A stretch of 64,000 nucleotides of DNA from Phenylobacterium sp. (GTDB lineage Bacteria > Pseudomonadota > Alphaproteobacteria > Caulobacterales > Caulobacteraceae). The translations under genes and the position numbers were made by a program. Below the pieces are notes generated by a model. The model made no database searches. It saw nothing but the letters and a program-made list of their open reading frames with translations, and was not told the DNA's origin. Location: NCBI GenBank assembly GCA_004799545.1, contig SSMU01000023.1, positions 186,001 to 250,000 of the forward strand, in the 5' to 3' direction. Below are positions 1 to 8,630 of this stretch, piece after piece; the stretch's first letter is position 1, and each line of letters starts with the position of its first letter.

Positions 1-696
1 GATGTTCTCGGCGAGCGCCGAGTTGGCGGTGGAGGAGGCGTCGCGGGCCACCCGGAAGCTGGTCTTCGAGTGGGGCAGCCAGATCGCCCGGATGCCGATC
101 AGCGCCGGCAGGACGGTGAGGGTGAGCAGGCCCAGCCTGAGGTCCATGCTGACCAGCATCACCGAGATGCCGATCAGGGTCGCGAAGTCGCCGACCGCGC
201 CGGTGGAGCTCTCCAGGAACTCCTGCAGCGAGTTCACGTCGCCCTGCAGCCGCGACATGATCCGGCCCACGTGGGTCTTGTCCATGAAGCTCAGCGAGAT
301 GTCCTGGAAGTGGGCGAACATCGCCCGGCGGATGTCGAAGATCACCCGCTGCGCCAGTCGCGAAGACAGCCACTCGCCGCAGAAGAAGGCAGCGATGAAC
401 AGCACCGCGCCGATCGCGAATTCCTCCAGGGTGCGGTTGAGCAGCGCGGTGTCGTGCCGCGCGGCCCGGGTCACCACCAGGCCGATCAGCCGGGGCATGG
501 CCACCGAAGCGGCGGCCGAGCAGAGCACCGCGACCTGGGTGACCGCCAACATCCGCCGGTGCGGGCCGAGGTAGCCGAAGAACCGCCTAGCCACGCGGGC
601 GTCGAAGGTCCCGAACACGTCGTCGCCTTCCGGCGAGCCCAGGGAAGCGCGCGGCGCGCGGCGGGCCTGGGGTTCGGGTTGCGCAGCCTCGCTCAT
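1..696 (-). CDS. ABC exporter half-transporter, membrane domain (3' end outside window)
   Basis: Only the first 232 codons are visible; the reading frame runs off the left edge. After a charged N-terminus the protein shows the core of an ABC type-1 exporter membrane domain, with the usual segments resembling 'FQDISLSFMDKTHVGRIMSR' and 'GDVNSLQEFLESS'. The nucleotide-binding domain would lie outside the window. Its ATG (694-696) overlaps the TGA of the upstream ABC gene in an ATGA, so the two are translationally coupled and probably form one heterodimeric exporter. Substrate unknown; multidrug or lipid export are the usual possibilities. Confidence 0.85.
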   Translation of the reverse strand, partial: MSEAAQPEPQARRAPRASLGSPEGDDVFGTFDARVARRFFGYLGPHRRMLAVTQVAVLCSAAASVAMPRLIGLVVTRAARHDTALLNRTLEEFAIGAVLFIAAFFCGEWLSSRLAQRVIFDIRRAMFAHFQDISLSFMDKTHVGRIMSRLQGDVNSLQEFLESSTGAVGDFATLIGISVMLVSMDLRLGLLTLTVLPALIGIRAIWLPHSKTSFRVARDASSTANSALAENI

Positions 697-2567
697 GCCT
701 GCGCTCCCACCTTCACGCTATCGTCCGAAGCCGGCTCGTCGAGCGTGGCGGCCGCGCCGGCGCGGGTCTGCAGCTCGTAGAGGTCGGCGTAGGTCCCGCC
801 GGCGGCGATCAGCTGCGGATGGGTCCCGCGCTCGACGATGCGGCCGTCGTCGAGGACCAGGATCTCGTCGGCGTGCATCAGCGACGACAGGCGGTGGGCG
901 ATGACGATGGTGGCCTTGGTCTCGGTGGCCCGGGCGAGCGCGTCGCGCACCTTGCGCTCGGTGACCGCGTCGATGGCCGCGGTCGAGTCGTCAAAGATGA
1001 TAATCCCGGGCCCCGGAACCACGCCGCGGGCGATGCTCATCCGCTGCCGCTGGCCGCCGGAGAGCGCCACGCCGCGCTCGCCGACCCGGGTGTCGTAGGT
1101 CTCGGGCAGCTGGGCGATATGCTCGTGGATCTGCGCCGTCTTGGCGGCGCCGACGATGCGGGCGTCGTCCGCCCAGGGATCGGCGTAGGCGACGTTGTGG
1201 CCGACCGAGGCGTCGAACAGGAAGGCCTCCTGCTGCACCAGGCCGACGTATTCCCGGAGCGAGGCGAGGGTGACGTCGCGCACGTCCACGCCGTCGATGG
1301 TGATCCGCCCGGCCGAGACGTCGTAGAAGCGCGGCACGAGGTTGGCGATGGTCGACTTGCCCGAGCCCGGCGGGCCGACGATGCCCAGCGTCCTGCCCGG
1401 CCGGACCTCGAAGTCGATGTCGCTCAGCACCGGCTTGCCGTCGGGGTCGTAGCGGAAGTCGACGTGCTCGAAGCGGAGCACGCCGGCCGGCGCGGCCAGC
1501 GGCTCGGCGCCGGGCGCATCGGCGATCTGCGGCTGCAGGTCCAGCACCTCGAACAGCCGTCCGCCGGAGGAGGTCGCCCGCGCCATGGCGTTGAAGATCA
1601 TGGCGATGGTGCGGATCGGAGCCTGCAGGAGCTGCATGTAGAAGGTGAATTCGGTGAGCCGGCCGGCGGTCATCTGGCCCGCCGCCACCTTGTGCCCGCC
1701 CACCCAGAGCAGGGCCGCCATCGAGCCGTAGAAGCTGATCTGCATGGCCGAGACGCCACGGAATCTGAGCGTGATCCGCCGGTAGGCGTAGGCCAGGGCG
1801 TCGCCCGCGGCGGCGTCGAATTTGCCAAGTTCGAAGGCCTTGCCGGCGAAGGCGCGGACCACGCGGATGCCCTGGAGGTTCTCCTCCATGGTCAGCGTCA
1901 GGATCGACATCAGCTGCTGGACCCTGAGCCAGGTGACCCGGAGCAGGAAACCCATCCGGGCCAGGGCGAAGCCCGCCACCGGCACGAAGGCCAGGCCGAT
2001 CAGCGCCATGGTCACGTCGGTGGCCAGCATCATGTAGGCCGCGAAGCCGATCAGCAGGGCCAGCGACAGGGCCTGCTGCATGCCGGTCTGGATGAAGGCC
2101 CGCGCGCCTTCCATGTCGAGCATGCCGCGGGTGATCAGGTCGCCGGAGTGGATCTTGTCGTGGAAGCCGAACGACAGCTGCTGCAGATGCTGGAAGAACT
2201 TCAGTCGCAGGTCGTAGGCCACCCGCTGGCTGACGTACTCCGCCTGGTAGCCGGCGACGGCGGTGAGCAGGCCGCGGACGGCGGTGGCGGCGATCACCGC
2301 GGCGGCGATCAGCAACAGCGCCCGGCGCGCGGCCTCCGGCTGGGCCGCCAGCTTCAGCGCCTGATCGACCGAGCGGCCGAGCAGCCGCGGCAGGGTGAGG
2401 TTGGCGGCCGCCGCGCCCAGCGAGGCCAGCACGGTCAGCGCCATGCGCCCGCGATGCCGCAGGGCGAGGCCTGCGATCCGCGCCAACACCGAGGGCATGG
2501 CCGACACGTCGACCGTCTGAACGTCAGACGGCTGCGCGCCCCGCGACGAGGGGGGCGAAATGCTCAT
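693..2567 (-). CDS. ABC transporter, fused permease/ATP-binding half (degenerate catalytic site)
   Basis: A full-length half-exporter of 624 residues with a six-helix membrane domain (about 40-330) and a nucleotide-binding domain (about 365-600). Walker A GPPGSGKST is near 396-404, the signature LSGGQ near 500, and Walker B IIIFDD near 521-527. The residue after the Walker B Asp is Asp instead of the catalytic Glu, as in the degenerate half of heterodimeric exporters of the BmrC/BmrD type. This agrees with the overlapping partner gene downstream (ATGA). It presumably exports a drug or lipid across the inner membrane; the substrate cannot be told from sequence. The ATG at 2567 was chosen because it gives a normal N-terminal extension. 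Confidence 0.93.
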   Translation of the reverse strand: MSISPPSSRGAQPSDVQTVDVSAMPSVLARIAGLALRHRGRMALTVLASLGAAAANLTLPRLLGRSVDQALKLAAQPEAARRALLLIAAAVIAATAVRGLLTAVAGYQAEYVSQRVAYDLRLKFFQHLQQLSFGFHDKIHSGDLITRGMLDMEGARAFIQTGMQQALSLALLIGFAAYMMLATDVTMALIGLAFVPVAGFALARMGFLLRVTWLRVQQLMSILTLTMEENLQGIRVVRAFAGKAFELGKFDAAAGDALAYAYRRITLRFRGVSAMQISFYGSMAALLWVGGHKVAAGQMTAGRLTEFTFYMQLLQAPIRTIAMIFNAMARATSSGGRLFEVLDLQPQIADAPGAEPLAAPAGVLRFEHVDFRYDPDGKPVLSDIDFEVRPGRTLGIVGPPGSGKSTIANLVPRFYDVSAGRITIDGVDVRDVTLASLREYVGLVQQEAFLFDASVGHNVAYADPWADDARIVGAAKTAQIHEHIAQLPETYDTRVGERGVALSGGQRQRMSIARGVVPGPGIIIFDDSTAAIDAVTERKVRDALARATETKATIVIAHRLSSLMHADEILVLDDGRIVERGTHPQLIAAGGTYADLYELQTRAGAAATLDEPASDDSVKVGAQA

Positions 2568-2628
2568 CTCAAATGTCCATCAGCTATGACGGACATAGTG
2601 CGGCGCCGGGGGAAGGCCCGGCAATTGT

Positions 2629-2770
2629 TTTCCCTCCCCTCGAGGGGAGGGTGGCCGAGCGCAGCGAGGTCGGGTGGGGAAGGGTGGGCCGGGCTCGGAG
2701 TCGGAGCTTGAGCGAGACTTCCCTACCCTGACCGCTGCGCGGTCTGACCCTCCCCTCGAGGGGAGGGAAA
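2629..2770. repeat. Family I dispersed palindromic repeat, copy 1
   Basis: About 142 bp bounded by two identical 20-bp perfect palindromes, CCCTCCCCTCGAGGGGAGGG, at 2632-2651 and 2748-2767, flanked by TTT and AAA so that the ends are also inverted repeats of each other. Inside are the conserved pieces GAGCGCAGCGAGGTCGGGTG and GACCGCTGCGCGGTC. It begins one base beyond the TAG of the DUF1365 gene (2772-2774) and lies between that gene and the ABC transporter start. Homologous in inverted orientation to the element at 8631-8776. It may act as a transcription terminator or mRNA 3' stabiliser, which is inference. Confidence 0.85.
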
Positions 2771-2771
2771 G

Positions 2772-3581
2772 CTAGGCCGCCAGCCTCGCCGCAGGCGTCA
2801 CCACGGTCAGGCCTGGCGCCGGCGCGGGCGTCCGGTCGCGGACCTTTTCGCCCTTCAGCCACATCCGCAGCGCCTCGATATGGATCGCGGCCAGCACGCC
2901 CACGGTCATCCAGGGATGGGTGAGCCAGGCCTTCAGCAGGGCCCAGTCGGAGAGCTCGGTCCGCCGGCCGATGAAGTTGGCGGCCAGCACCAGATCCTTG
3001 TCGTCGCGCACGTCGATGGCGGTCAGAACCGTCTCGCCGGGCGGGCGCAGGCGGAAGGCGTATTCCAGGTCCATGTCCATGAACGGCGAGACGTAGAACT
3101 CCTTGGCGCAGCTCTGGCGGACCATGCCGCCGCGGTCGGGATGCGCCGGGATCAGGTAACTGTGCCGCTCGCCGAAGGTGTTGTTGACCTCGTAGAGCAT
3201 GGCGCTGAGCCGGCCGTCCTGCGCGTGGCAGAAGTAGACGGTCAGCGGGTTGAAGCTGTGGCCGAGGATGCGCGGCATGGTCAGCATCCGGATCGGGCCG
3301 CCGGTGGCGATGCGGGCGCAGGCCAGCCTGGCCTCGATCTGGGCCTTGAGGGGCTGGGCCGAACCGTCGCCGTGGCGGCGGGGATCGAAGCTCAAGAGGT
3401 TGAAGCCGGCCAGCGAGAACAGGCCGAGGCGCCAGTCCACCTGCTCCAGCTCGTCGAGGTCCAAGAGCAGCATGAAGATGCGGTAGCTCAACCGGTGGCT
3501 CTTCGGCTTGAACCGGAAGTGGCTGACCACGCCGCAATAGAGGCCGGAGACGAAGTCGGGGTGCTCGGCGAAGACGCTCAT
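2772..3581 (-). CDS. DUF1365 family protein
   Basis: A 269-residue protein that matches the DUF1365 family along its length, starting with 'SGLYCGVVSHFRFKPKSHR' and carrying the family's 'YEVNNTFGERHSYLIP' segment. The biochemical role is unsettled. Members are nearly always next to an FAD-dependent amine-oxidase-like protein and a CFA-like methyltransferase, and belong to lipid-modification or singlet-oxygen-stress regulons in Rhodobacter and gamma-proteobacteria. Here the ATG (3581) overlaps the stop of the upstream FAD oxidoreductase by 4 bp, so they form one operon. A palindromic repeat follows right after the stop. Confidence 0.92.
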   Translation of the reverse strand: MSVFAEHPDFVSGLYCGVVSHFRFKPKSHRLSYRIFMLLLDLDELEQVDWRLGLFSLAGFNLLSFDPRRHGDGSAQPLKAQIEARLACARIATGGPIRMLTMPRILGHSFNPLTVYFCHAQDGRLSAMLYEVNNTFGERHSYLIPAHPDRGGMVRQSCAKEFYVSPFMDMDLEYAFRLRPPGETVLTAIDVRDDKDLVLAANFIGRRTELSDWALLKAWLTHPWMTVGVLAAIHIEALRMWLKGEKVRDRTPAPAPGLTVVTPAARLAA

Positions 3582-4927
3582 GCCGCGGCCTCCCGGGGCT
3601 CAGCCTCGGCGGCCAGGCAGATACGGCCGGACTCGTTCTCGACGGTCCAGGGACGGCGCACGCCGCCCAGCTGTTCGGCGACGGCCAGCCCCGACTGCAG
3701 GGCGTCTTCGTGGAAGCCGTGGCCGAAGTAGGAGCCGGCGAACCAGGTGCGCTTCACCCCCTGCAGCGACCACAGCAGGCTCTGGGCGGCGAGCGCCTCG
3801 GCGTCGAATATCGGATGGTCGTAGATCTCGGTGCGGATCACCGCCTCCGGCGCGATCGGCCGGGTCGGATTGAGGGTGACGAACAGGTCGCCAATCCCCT
3901 TCAGGCTCTGCAGCCGGTTCATCCAGTAGGTGACGCAGCCCTCGCCGGGCGCGGCGCGGCGGCCGATGTGGTTCCAGCTGGTCCAGGCGCGGCGGCGCTT
4001 GGGCATCAGGGCGGGATCGGTGTGCAGCACCGTCAGGTTGCGGCTGTAGCGGAAGGCGCCGAGCAGTCGACGTTCCTCCGGCATGGGATCCTCCAGCAGC
4101 TTCAGCGCCGTGTCCCCGTGGGTGGCGATCACGATGGCGTCGAAACGCTCTAGGCTCCCCGAGGCGTGGCGCACTGTGACACCGGTCACATCGCGCCGGA
4201 CGCCGGCGATCCGGGCGCCGGTCCTGACCTCGCCGGTGAAGGCGGCGGCGAGCTTCGCCACATAGAATTTCGAGCCGCCGGCCACCGTGCGCCAGGCGCC
4301 GCGCCCGAACACCTGCATCATCCCGTGGTTCTGGAAGAAGCGGATCAGGGCGGCGGCCGGATAGCTGCCGATGGCGGCCAGCGGCGTTGACCAGATGGCC
4401 GCGGCCTGCGGCAAGAGGTGGTCGTCGCGGAACGCCTGGCAATAGCCCTTGTCGGCCAGATAGGTCTCCAGCGAGACCAGCGGCGTCTCCAGGCCCGCGA
4501 GGTCCTTCGGCCCCTGGCGATAGAAGCGGGTGACGTCGCGCAGCATGGCCCAGAATCGGGCGGAGAACAGGTTACGGCCCTGGGCGAACAGGCCGAGCGC
4601 GCCGAAGCTGGAATATTCGAAGTCGCCGTCGTCGAGGCTGACGCTCAGCGCCATGTCCGCCGCCCGGCTGGCGACGCCGAGGTGGGCCAGCAGCGCGGTG
4701 AAGTTCGGATAGTTGGGCTCGTTGAAGACGATGAAGCCGGTGTCCACCGGGACCAGGCCTTCGAAGCCGGGCGCGGTGGTGGTGTTGGCGTGGCCGCCCA
4801 GCCGGTGGTCGGCCTCGAACAGGGTCACCCGGTGGCGCGCGCCCAGTAGCCAGGCCGCCGACAGGCCGGCGACGCCCGCCCCGACCACCGCGATCCGCAA
4901 GCCTCGTCCTGAAAGCTCTTTCGCCAC
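3578..4927 (-). CDS. FAD-dependent oxidoreductase (amine oxidase/desaturase-like)
   Basis: A 449-residue flavoprotein with an N-terminal Rossmann FAD motif GAGVAG (residues 16-21) and an acidic residue at the end of the second strand (E38), followed by RLGGHANTT. The C-terminus has 'WFAGSYFGHGFHEDALQSG', typical of the amine oxidase/phytoene desaturase superfamily. The partner DUF1365 gene overlaps its 3' end. In Rhodobacter a related flavoprotein (UfaD) acts on methylated fatty acyl chains during furan fatty acid synthesis, so an acyl-chain dehydrogenase role is plausible but inferred. GTG start at 4927 with a GAGGG ribosome site 8-13 bases upstream; divergent from the DUF1295 gene. Confidence 0.92.
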   Translation of the reverse strand: MAKELSGRGLRIAVVGAGVAGLSAAWLLGARHRVTLFEADHRLGGHANTTTAPGFEGLVPVDTGFIVFNEPNYPNFTALLAHLGVASRAADMALSVSLDDGDFEYSSFGALGLFAQGRNLFSARFWAMLRDVTRFYRQGPKDLAGLETPLVSLETYLADKGYCQAFRDDHLLPQAAAIWSTPLAAIGSYPAAALIRFFQNHGMMQVFGRGAWRTVAGGSKFYVAKLAAAFTGEVRTGARIAGVRRDVTGVTVRHASGSLERFDAIVIATHGDTALKLLEDPMPEERRLLGAFRYSRNLTVLHTDPALMPKRRRAWTSWNHIGRRAAPGEGCVTYWMNRLQSLKGIGDLFVTLNPTRPIAPEAVIRTEIYDHPIFDAEALAAQSLLWSLQGVKRTWFAGSYFGHGFHEDALQSGLAVAEQLGGVRRPWTVENESGRICLAAEAEPREAAA

Positions 4928-5055
4928 GCTGAAGTCCCTCTGCGATCAGGTCACAGCCCCCGCCGCGTTCGCCTGGAGCTACGGCGCGGGAGGGCGGGCG
5001 GATGCATCCGCGAGGCGGGTCCGCGCGTAGGTCTTTGGTAAGAGGATTGCCGCCG

Positions 5056-5862
5056 ATGCTCTGGACGCCCGTGACCGCCGTGCTGGGCCTGATGGCCATG
5101 GTGATGGCCGCCGCCTGGGCCTATGGCCTGGCCATCAAGAATGGCGGCTGGACCGACGTCTTCTGGAGCTTCGGCTCCGGCCTCGCCCTGATCATCGCCG
5201 CGCTGTGGCCGGCGCCCGACGCCGCGTCCGCCCGGCAGTGGCTGGTGGCGGCCCTGGCCGTGGCCTGGGCGATCCGGCTCGGCCTCTACCTCGGCCCCCG
5301 CGTCGCCGGCCATCCGGAGGACGCCCGCTACGCCCACTTCCGCGAGCTGTTCGGCAAGAGCTATGCGCTCGGCATGCTGGGCGTCGCCATGGCCCAGGCG
5401 CCGGCCACGGCGCTCTTGGCGGTGTCCGTGGCGGTCGCCGCCCAGCGGCCGCTGGACCACCTCGACCTCCGCGACCTGGCCGGCGTCCTGATCGTCGTCG
5501 CAGCGCTCTGGGGTGAGGCGCTGGCCGACCGCCAGATGCGCCGCTTCAAGGCCGATCCGGCCAACCAGGGGCGGGTCTGCGATATCGGCCTCTGGGCCTG
5601 GTCGCGACACCCCAACTATTTCTTCGAGTGGATCGGCTGGCTCGCCTATCCGGCGATCGGACTCGACCCCCTGAGGCCCATGACCTGGCTCAGTCTCTCC
5701 GCGCCGGTGGTCATGTACCTCCTGCTCACCCGCGTCTCGGGCATCCCCCCGCTCGAAGAGGCCATGCTACGGTCTCGTGGGCCCGCCTACCGGGCCTATC
5801 AGGCGCGGGTGAGCAGCTTCTTCCCGCGCCGCCCGAAGGTCCCCGTGGAAGCCGAGGCATGA
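5056..5862 (+). CDS. DUF1295 family membrane protein (steroid 5-alpha-reductase-like)
   Basis: A 268-residue integral membrane protein with several hydrophobic segments and the family signature near the C-terminus: 'WSRHPNYFFEWIGW' followed by an RGPAYRAYQARVSSFFP-like tail. DUF1295 proteins resemble the C-terminal domain of steroid 5-alpha reductases and isoprenylcysteine methyltransferases and probably act on lipids with NADPH or SAM; the substrate is unknown. I chose the ATG at 5056, with AGAGGA about 10 bases upstream, rather than an in-frame ATG 54 bases earlier that would add a basic non-membrane leader. The stop overlaps the ATG of the methyltransferase that follows (ATGA). Confidence 0.9.
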   Translation: MLWTPVTAVLGLMAMVMAAAWAYGLAIKNGGWTDVFWSFGSGLALIIAALWPAPDAASARQWLVAALAVAWAIRLGLYLGPRVAGHPEDARYAHFRELFGKSYALGMLGVAMAQAPATALLAVSVAVAAQRPLDHLDLRDLAGVLIVVAALWGEALADRQMRRFKADPANQGRVCDIGLWAWSRHPNYFFEWIGWLAYPAIGLDPLRPMTWLSLSAPVVMYLLLTRVSGIPPLEEAMLRSRGPAYRAYQARVSSFFPRRPKVPVEAEA

Positions 5863-6884
5863 GCCTGGTCGCCACGGCCCTGCAGGCCTTCGAAGGCGCG
5901 CCTCTGCCCGACGCCATGCGCCGCGCGGCCATCGAGCTCCTGGTGGCGGGTGCGCGACGTCAGCTGGCGGGCGCCGGGCCAGACGCCGAGGCGCGCTTCG
6001 CCGAGGCCATGGCGGCGCGGCCGATCGCCGAGCACGCCGCCGCGGCCAACGACCAGCACTACGAGCTGCCGGCCGCCTTCTTCGAGGCCGCGCTCGGGCC
6101 GCAGCTGAAATACTCCTGCTGTTTCTGTCCGACGCCGGACGCGGACCTCGCCGAGGCCGAGGAGAAGGCTCTGTTCGAGACCGCCGCCCACGCCGCCCTG
6201 GCGGATGGCCAGGAGATCCTCGAGCTGGGCTGCGGCTGGGGCTCGCTGACGCTCTGGATGGCCCGCGCCATGCCCCGGAGCCGGATCACCGCGGTCTCCA
6301 ATTCGGCAAGCCAGGGCGCCTTCATCCGCTTCCGCGCCAAGGCCCTGGGGCTGGCCAACGTCACCGTGGTCACCGCCGACATGAACCAGTTCGAGCCCGA
6401 AGGCAGGTTCGACCGCGTGGTCTCGGTGGAGATGTTCGAGCACATGGCCAACTGGCGGGCTTTGCTCACACGCATCCGCGGCTGGTTGAAACCGGACGGG
6501 CGGCTGTTCGTCCACGTGTTCACCCACAGCACCACGCCCTACCGCTTCGACGTGGCGGACGAGGCCGACTGGATCGCCCAGCACTTCTTCACCGGCGGTG
6601 TCATGCCGAGCCACGGCCTGATCGGCCGCTTCCCCGACCTGTTCAGCGTCGAGGCCGACTGGCGCTGGAGCGGCGTCCACTACCAGCGCACCGCCCTGGA
6701 CTGGCTCGCCAACTACGACCGCAACTTCGCCGAGATCCGTCCGGTGCTGGAGGCGGTCTACGGCGCCGACGCCAAACTATGGGCCCGCCGCTGGCGGCTG
6801 TTCTTCCTGGCCACCGCCGGCCTGTTCGGCCACCGCGGCGGCCGCGAATGGGGCGTCAGCCACTATCGGCTGAGCCCGGCCTAG
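5859..6884 (+). CDS. Cyclopropane-fatty-acid synthase-like SAM methyltransferase
   Basis: A 341-residue class I methyltransferase of the CFA/mycolic acid synthase family. The SAM-binding motif I, ELGCGWGSLT, is near residues 122-131, preceded by the family's 'NDQHYELPAAFF' and 'YSCCF' region, and followed by 'VVSVEMFEHM' and a C-terminal 'HYQRTALDWLANYD' stretch. It should transfer a methyl or methylene group from SAM to an unsaturated fatty acyl chain of membrane phospholipids. The ATGA overlap with the DUF1295 gene and the divergent FAD oxidoreductase/DUF1365 pair suggest one lipid-modifying pathway. Whether the product is a cyclopropane, methyl-branched or furan acid is not decidable here. 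Confidence 0.92.
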   Translation: MSLVATALQAFEGAPLPDAMRRAAIELLVAGARRQLAGAGPDAEARFAEAMAARPIAEHAAAANDQHYELPAAFFEAALGPQLKYSCCFCPTPDADLAEAEEKALFETAAHAALADGQEILELGCGWGSLTLWMARAMPRSRITAVSNSASQGAFIRFRAKALGLANVTVVTADMNQFEPEGRFDRVVSVEMFEHMANWRALLTRIRGWLKPDGRLFVHVFTHSTTPYRFDVADEADWIAQHFFTGGVMPSHGLIGRFPDLFSVEADWRWSGVHYQRTALDWLANYDRNFAEIRPVLEAVYGADAKLWARRWRLFFLATAGLFGHRGGREWGVSHYRLSPA

Positions 6885-7041
6885 CGGGGCGCCGCGACCT
6901 CACCCAAGGGAATTGGCGCCCGCCGCCCGAAGTGGTTTGGTGGCGCGGAGGCCTTCGGGCGCAACCGGGCGCGGATCATTTCGTCCGTCCCGCCGGAGCC
7001 TCCAACCCATTTTCAGGCCGCAAGTACGGCGGGAGGATTTG

Positions 7042-8628
7042 ATGGAAGACTTGAAGGAACGCGTGACCCTCGATGAGCGGCTGGCGGCCGCCGCCCAGGT
7101 CGGGATGACCGCGGCGGTCTGGGCCGAGCTGAAGCCGGACGCCGTCGCCATCCTCGATCCTTCGGGCCGTCCCAGGACCTACGGCGAGGTCAACGCCAAC
7201 GCCAACCGCATTGTGCGCCTGCTGCGCCAGGCGGGCTTGCAGGCCGGCGACGCCGTGGCGCTCGCCTGCTCGAACCGCGCCGAGTTCATCGAGGTGCTGT
7301 CGGCGACGAGGCGCTCAGGCCTCAGGATCACCCCGGTCAACTGGCACCTGACCGCCGATGAGATCGCCTACATCGTCAACGACTGCGAGGCCAAGGCGCT
7401 GTTCGCCGAGGAGCGCGTGGCGGCGGCCGGGCCGGCGGCCGACCAGTGCCCGAACCTGATCCTCAAGGTCGCCATCGGCGGCCCGATCGAAGGCTTCGTG
7501 GAGTACGACGAGGCGCTCGGCGGCCTCGACGCGAGCAACATCGACGATCCCGTGCTCGGCAACCAGATGATGTACACCTCCGGCACCACCGGCCGGCCGA
7601 AGGGCGTCTATCGCGCGGCCGCCGTGGTGCCGATGCAGGCGCTCTATGCGCTGCGCGGCTACGATCACGAGCACTCTGTGCAGCTCTGCGCGGGGCCGGC
7701 CTATCACGCCGCGCCGCTGGCCTTCGACGTGGGCGCCTCGATGGGCGCCGGCTGCCGGCTGGTGTTCCTCGACAAGTGGGATTCGGAGGCGACGCTGAAG
7801 GCCATCGCCGAGCACGGCGTCACCCACCTGCACCTGGTGCCGATCATGTTCCAGCGGCTTCTGGCCCTGCCGGACGAGGTGAAGTCGAAGTACGACGTCT
7901 CCGGCGTGAAATACATCGTCCACGGCGCGGCGCCTTGCCCGCCGGAGGTGAAGCTGGCGATGATCGAATGGTTCGGCCCGATCGTGCACGAGTACTACGC
8001 GGGCTCGGAAGGCGGCGCGGGCTTCGTGATCGACAGCCACGAGTGGCTGAAGAAGCCGGGCTCGGTCGGCAAGCGACCGGCCTTGCTGGGCTCGAAGATC
8101 CTCGACGAGCAGGGCAATGAGTGCCCGCCCGGTGTGCCGGGCACCATCTACCACCAGCTGCCGCCGGGCGGCGGCTTCACCTATTTCAAGGACGAGGCCA
8201 AGACCCAGAAGAACCGGGTCGACGACTTCTTCACCCTGGGCGACGTGGGCTACTACGACGAGGACGACTACCTGTTCCTCACCGGCCGCGACGCCGAGAC
8301 GATCATCTCCGGCGGGGTGAACATCTACCCGCAGGAGATCGACAATGAGCTGATCAAGCACGAGGCGGTTGACGACAGCGCCACGGTCGGCGCGCCGGAC
8401 GAGCAGTGGGGCGAGCAGGTCCGCGCGGTGATCCTGCTGAAGGACGGCTACCGGGCCTCCGACGAGCTGGCCCAGGAGATCCTGGCCTTCGCCCGCGCCA
8501 ACCTGCCGGGCTTCAAGGTCCCGAAGAAGGTCGATTTCGTCACCGAGCTGCCACGCTCCGAGGCCGGCAAGATCCAGCGCAACAAGGTCCGCGCCCCCTA
8601 CTGGGAAGGCCGCAAGCGGCAGATCTGA
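7042..8628 (+). CDS. AMP-binding acyl-CoA synthetase
   Basis: A 528-residue ANL-superfamily ligase. The phosphate-binding loop YTSGTTGRPKGV is at about 178-189, with later motifs 'EYYAGSEGG' , 'GDVGYYDEDDYLFLTGR' and the C-terminal 'PRSEAGKIQRNKVR' containing the catalytic lysine. It activates a carboxylic acid as acyl-adenylate and transfers it to CoA; chain length or aromatic specificity cannot be read from sequence. The start at 7042 has a strong GGGAGGA site (7031-7037); an upstream in-frame ATG would add 43 residues of unlikely composition. It stands alone between the lipid cluster and a repeat. Confidence 0.94.
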   Translation: MEDLKERVTLDERLAAAAQVGMTAAVWAELKPDAVAILDPSGRPRTYGEVNANANRIVRLLRQAGLQAGDAVALACSNRAEFIEVLSATRRSGLRITPVNWHLTADEIAYIVNDCEAKALFAEERVAAAGPAADQCPNLILKVAIGGPIEGFVEYDEALGGLDASNIDDPVLGNQMMYTSGTTGRPKGVYRAAAVVPMQALYALRGYDHEHSVQLCAGPAYHAAPLAFDVGASMGAGCRLVFLDKWDSEATLKAIAEHGVTHLHLVPIMFQRLLALPDEVKSKYDVSGVKYIVHGAAPCPPEVKLAMIEWFGPIVHEYYAGSEGGAGFVIDSHEWLKKPGSVGKRPALLGSKILDEQGNECPPGVPGTIYHQLPPGGGFTYFKDEAKTQKNRVDDFFTLGDVGYYDEDDYLFLTGRDAETIISGGVNIYPQEIDNELIKHEAVDDSATVGAPDEQWGEQVRAVILLKDGYRASDELAQEILAFARANLPGFKVPKKVDFVTELPRSEAGKIQRNKVRAPYWEGRKRQI

Positions 8629-8630
8629 GC

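Noticed and set aside
819-2711. 630-codon plus-strand frame opposite the ABC transporter
   Set aside because: Shadow of a gene with clear Walker and signature motifs on the minus strand.
4928-5055. RpoE/ChrR-type promoter in the divergent lipid-gene region
   Set aside because: I found TGATC and TAAGA fragments but not in the right spacing or on the same strand, so no promoter is claimed.
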